Positions 63,716 through 64,000 of a stretch of 64,000 nt of DNA are shown here, piece after piece (the first letter of the stretch is position 1; every line of letters begins with the position of its first letter). The position numbers and the translations under genes are program-made. The DNA is from Entamoeba histolytica HM-1:IMSS. Its lineage: Eukaryota; Evosea; Mastigamoebida; Endamoebidae. The stretch lies in the NCBI RefSeq assembly GCF_000208925.1, contig NW_001914860.1, positions 1,612 through 65,611 on the forward strand, written 5' to 3'. The notes under the pieces were generated by a model that was not told where the DNA came from, ran no database searches, and saw only the letters and a list, made by a program, of their open reading frames with translations.

Positions 63716-64000
63716 TTATATTAATAGAATAACGAGAAGTAAAGTTGAGATTAGAATTAATGGAATTGTACTTGATTCATATGAAATATTTGGACACTCA
63801 TGATCACTTTCATATCCTTTAATCCAAACAACATCCATTGAAGACATATTTAATTTAACAATATTTCCTTTTTCAGTCCAAATTGAAGAACTTCCCATCA
63901 TGACTTCTAAACAAGTATTGTTAGATGCTTTAGTGAAAGAATATATATAATTATTTACTGCTCTAACATTAACAATAAGAATATAATCATATCCATTACA
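63716..64000 (-). CDS. 3' end of a membrane or GPI-anchored surface protein (partial)
   Basis: The open frame runs from the window edge to a stop at 63716, so at least 94 residues are seen and the start is outside. The visible part has short beta-rich stretches, a Cys (NTCLEV) and a late DHECPNISYESS segment. It ends in a hydrophobic run (IPLILISTLLLVILLI) that stops at the very C-terminus. That layout suits a GPI-anchor signal or a tail membrane span. No family was recognised. The internal ATG at 63901 is unlikely to be the start because the frame stays open upstream. Confidence 0.6.
   Translation of the reverse strand, partial: CNGYDYILIVNVRAVNNYIYSFTKASNNTCLEVMMGSSSIWTEKGNIVKLNMSSMDVVWIKGYESDHECPNISYESSTIPLILISTLLLVILLI

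Noticed and set aside
1..64000. tRNA genes, rRNA genes and CRISPR-like arrays
   Set aside because: No cloverleaf-like arms with a T-loop box, no rRNA-like GC-rich block and no regularly spaced repeats were seen.

Overview
The window looks like nuclear DNA of an Entamoeba species. It is very AT-rich and packed with mostly intronless genes. The few introns are 51-91 bp and begin GTTTGT in most cases (one weaker gene model uses a non-canonical donor). GAAC-type and GTATTTAAA-type core promoter elements sit 25-60 bp upstream of several start codons. Two papain-like cysteine proteases have Tyr after the catalytic Cys, as is usual in this genus. BspA-like leucine-rich-repeat, TLDc, RapGAP and DOCK proteins and R4-clade LINEs fit the same picture. 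I cannot fix the species from the sequence alone.

Layout. 1-1.87 kb: gene-free DNA with a decayed LINE 3' end near 1.55-1.8 kb. 1.87-11 kb: dense genes, namely a degenerate RAD51-like protein, a calcineurin-A-like phosphatase, an SPB4/DDX55 helicase, a CYC8/SSN6-like TPR protein, a Gyp1/TBC1D22-type RabGAP and a shortened Elongator subunit ELP1. 11.1-12.3 kb: the wreck of a Cys-rich surface-protein gene. 12.4-22.4 kb: an ANY1/SLC66A2-type PQ-loop protein overlapping RFT1, then a 7.6-kb-CDS DOCK-family exchange factor whose first two exons add an EF-hand. 22.7-31 kb: a type I DnaJ with a CaaX end, an H-lectin/ankyrin/RapGAP protein, an unknown protein and a ceramide synthase. 31.4-37.7 kb: a UBP-zinc-finger sirtuin, a spliced LSM3, an F-BAR protein and a BspA-like LRR protein. 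37.8-40.2 kb: two abutting LINE fragments. 40.3-48.9 kb: a SPRY protein, a short SNARE, SBDS, PWP2, a BtpA-family protein and a TLDc protein. 48.9-50.8 kb: no gene. 50.8-63.5 kb: a cysteine protease, a full-length but inactivated 4.8-kb LINE with a 19-bp target-site duplication, a chorein-N lipid-transfer protein, guanine deaminase and a second cysteine protease. The window ends inside the 3' part of a probable GPI-anchored or membrane surface protein.

Themes. Ribosome and RNA work: SPB4, PWP2, SBDS, LSM3, ELP1. Small-GTPase control and membrane shape: DOCK GEF, RapGAP, TBC RabGAP, F-BAR, SNARE. Membrane lipids: RFT1, ANY1-type scramblase, ceramide synthase, chorein-N protein. These are neighbours rather than an operon. 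Several genes form head-to-head pairs sharing upstream regions of 100-280 bp.

The most noteworthy items are the EF-hand joined to a DOCK GEF by two in-frame 57-bp introns, the UBP-zinc-finger sirtuin, a RAD51-fold protein with a lost Walker A lysine, the shortened ELP1, and a LINE lineage in which two independent insertions share the same ORF2 lesions.
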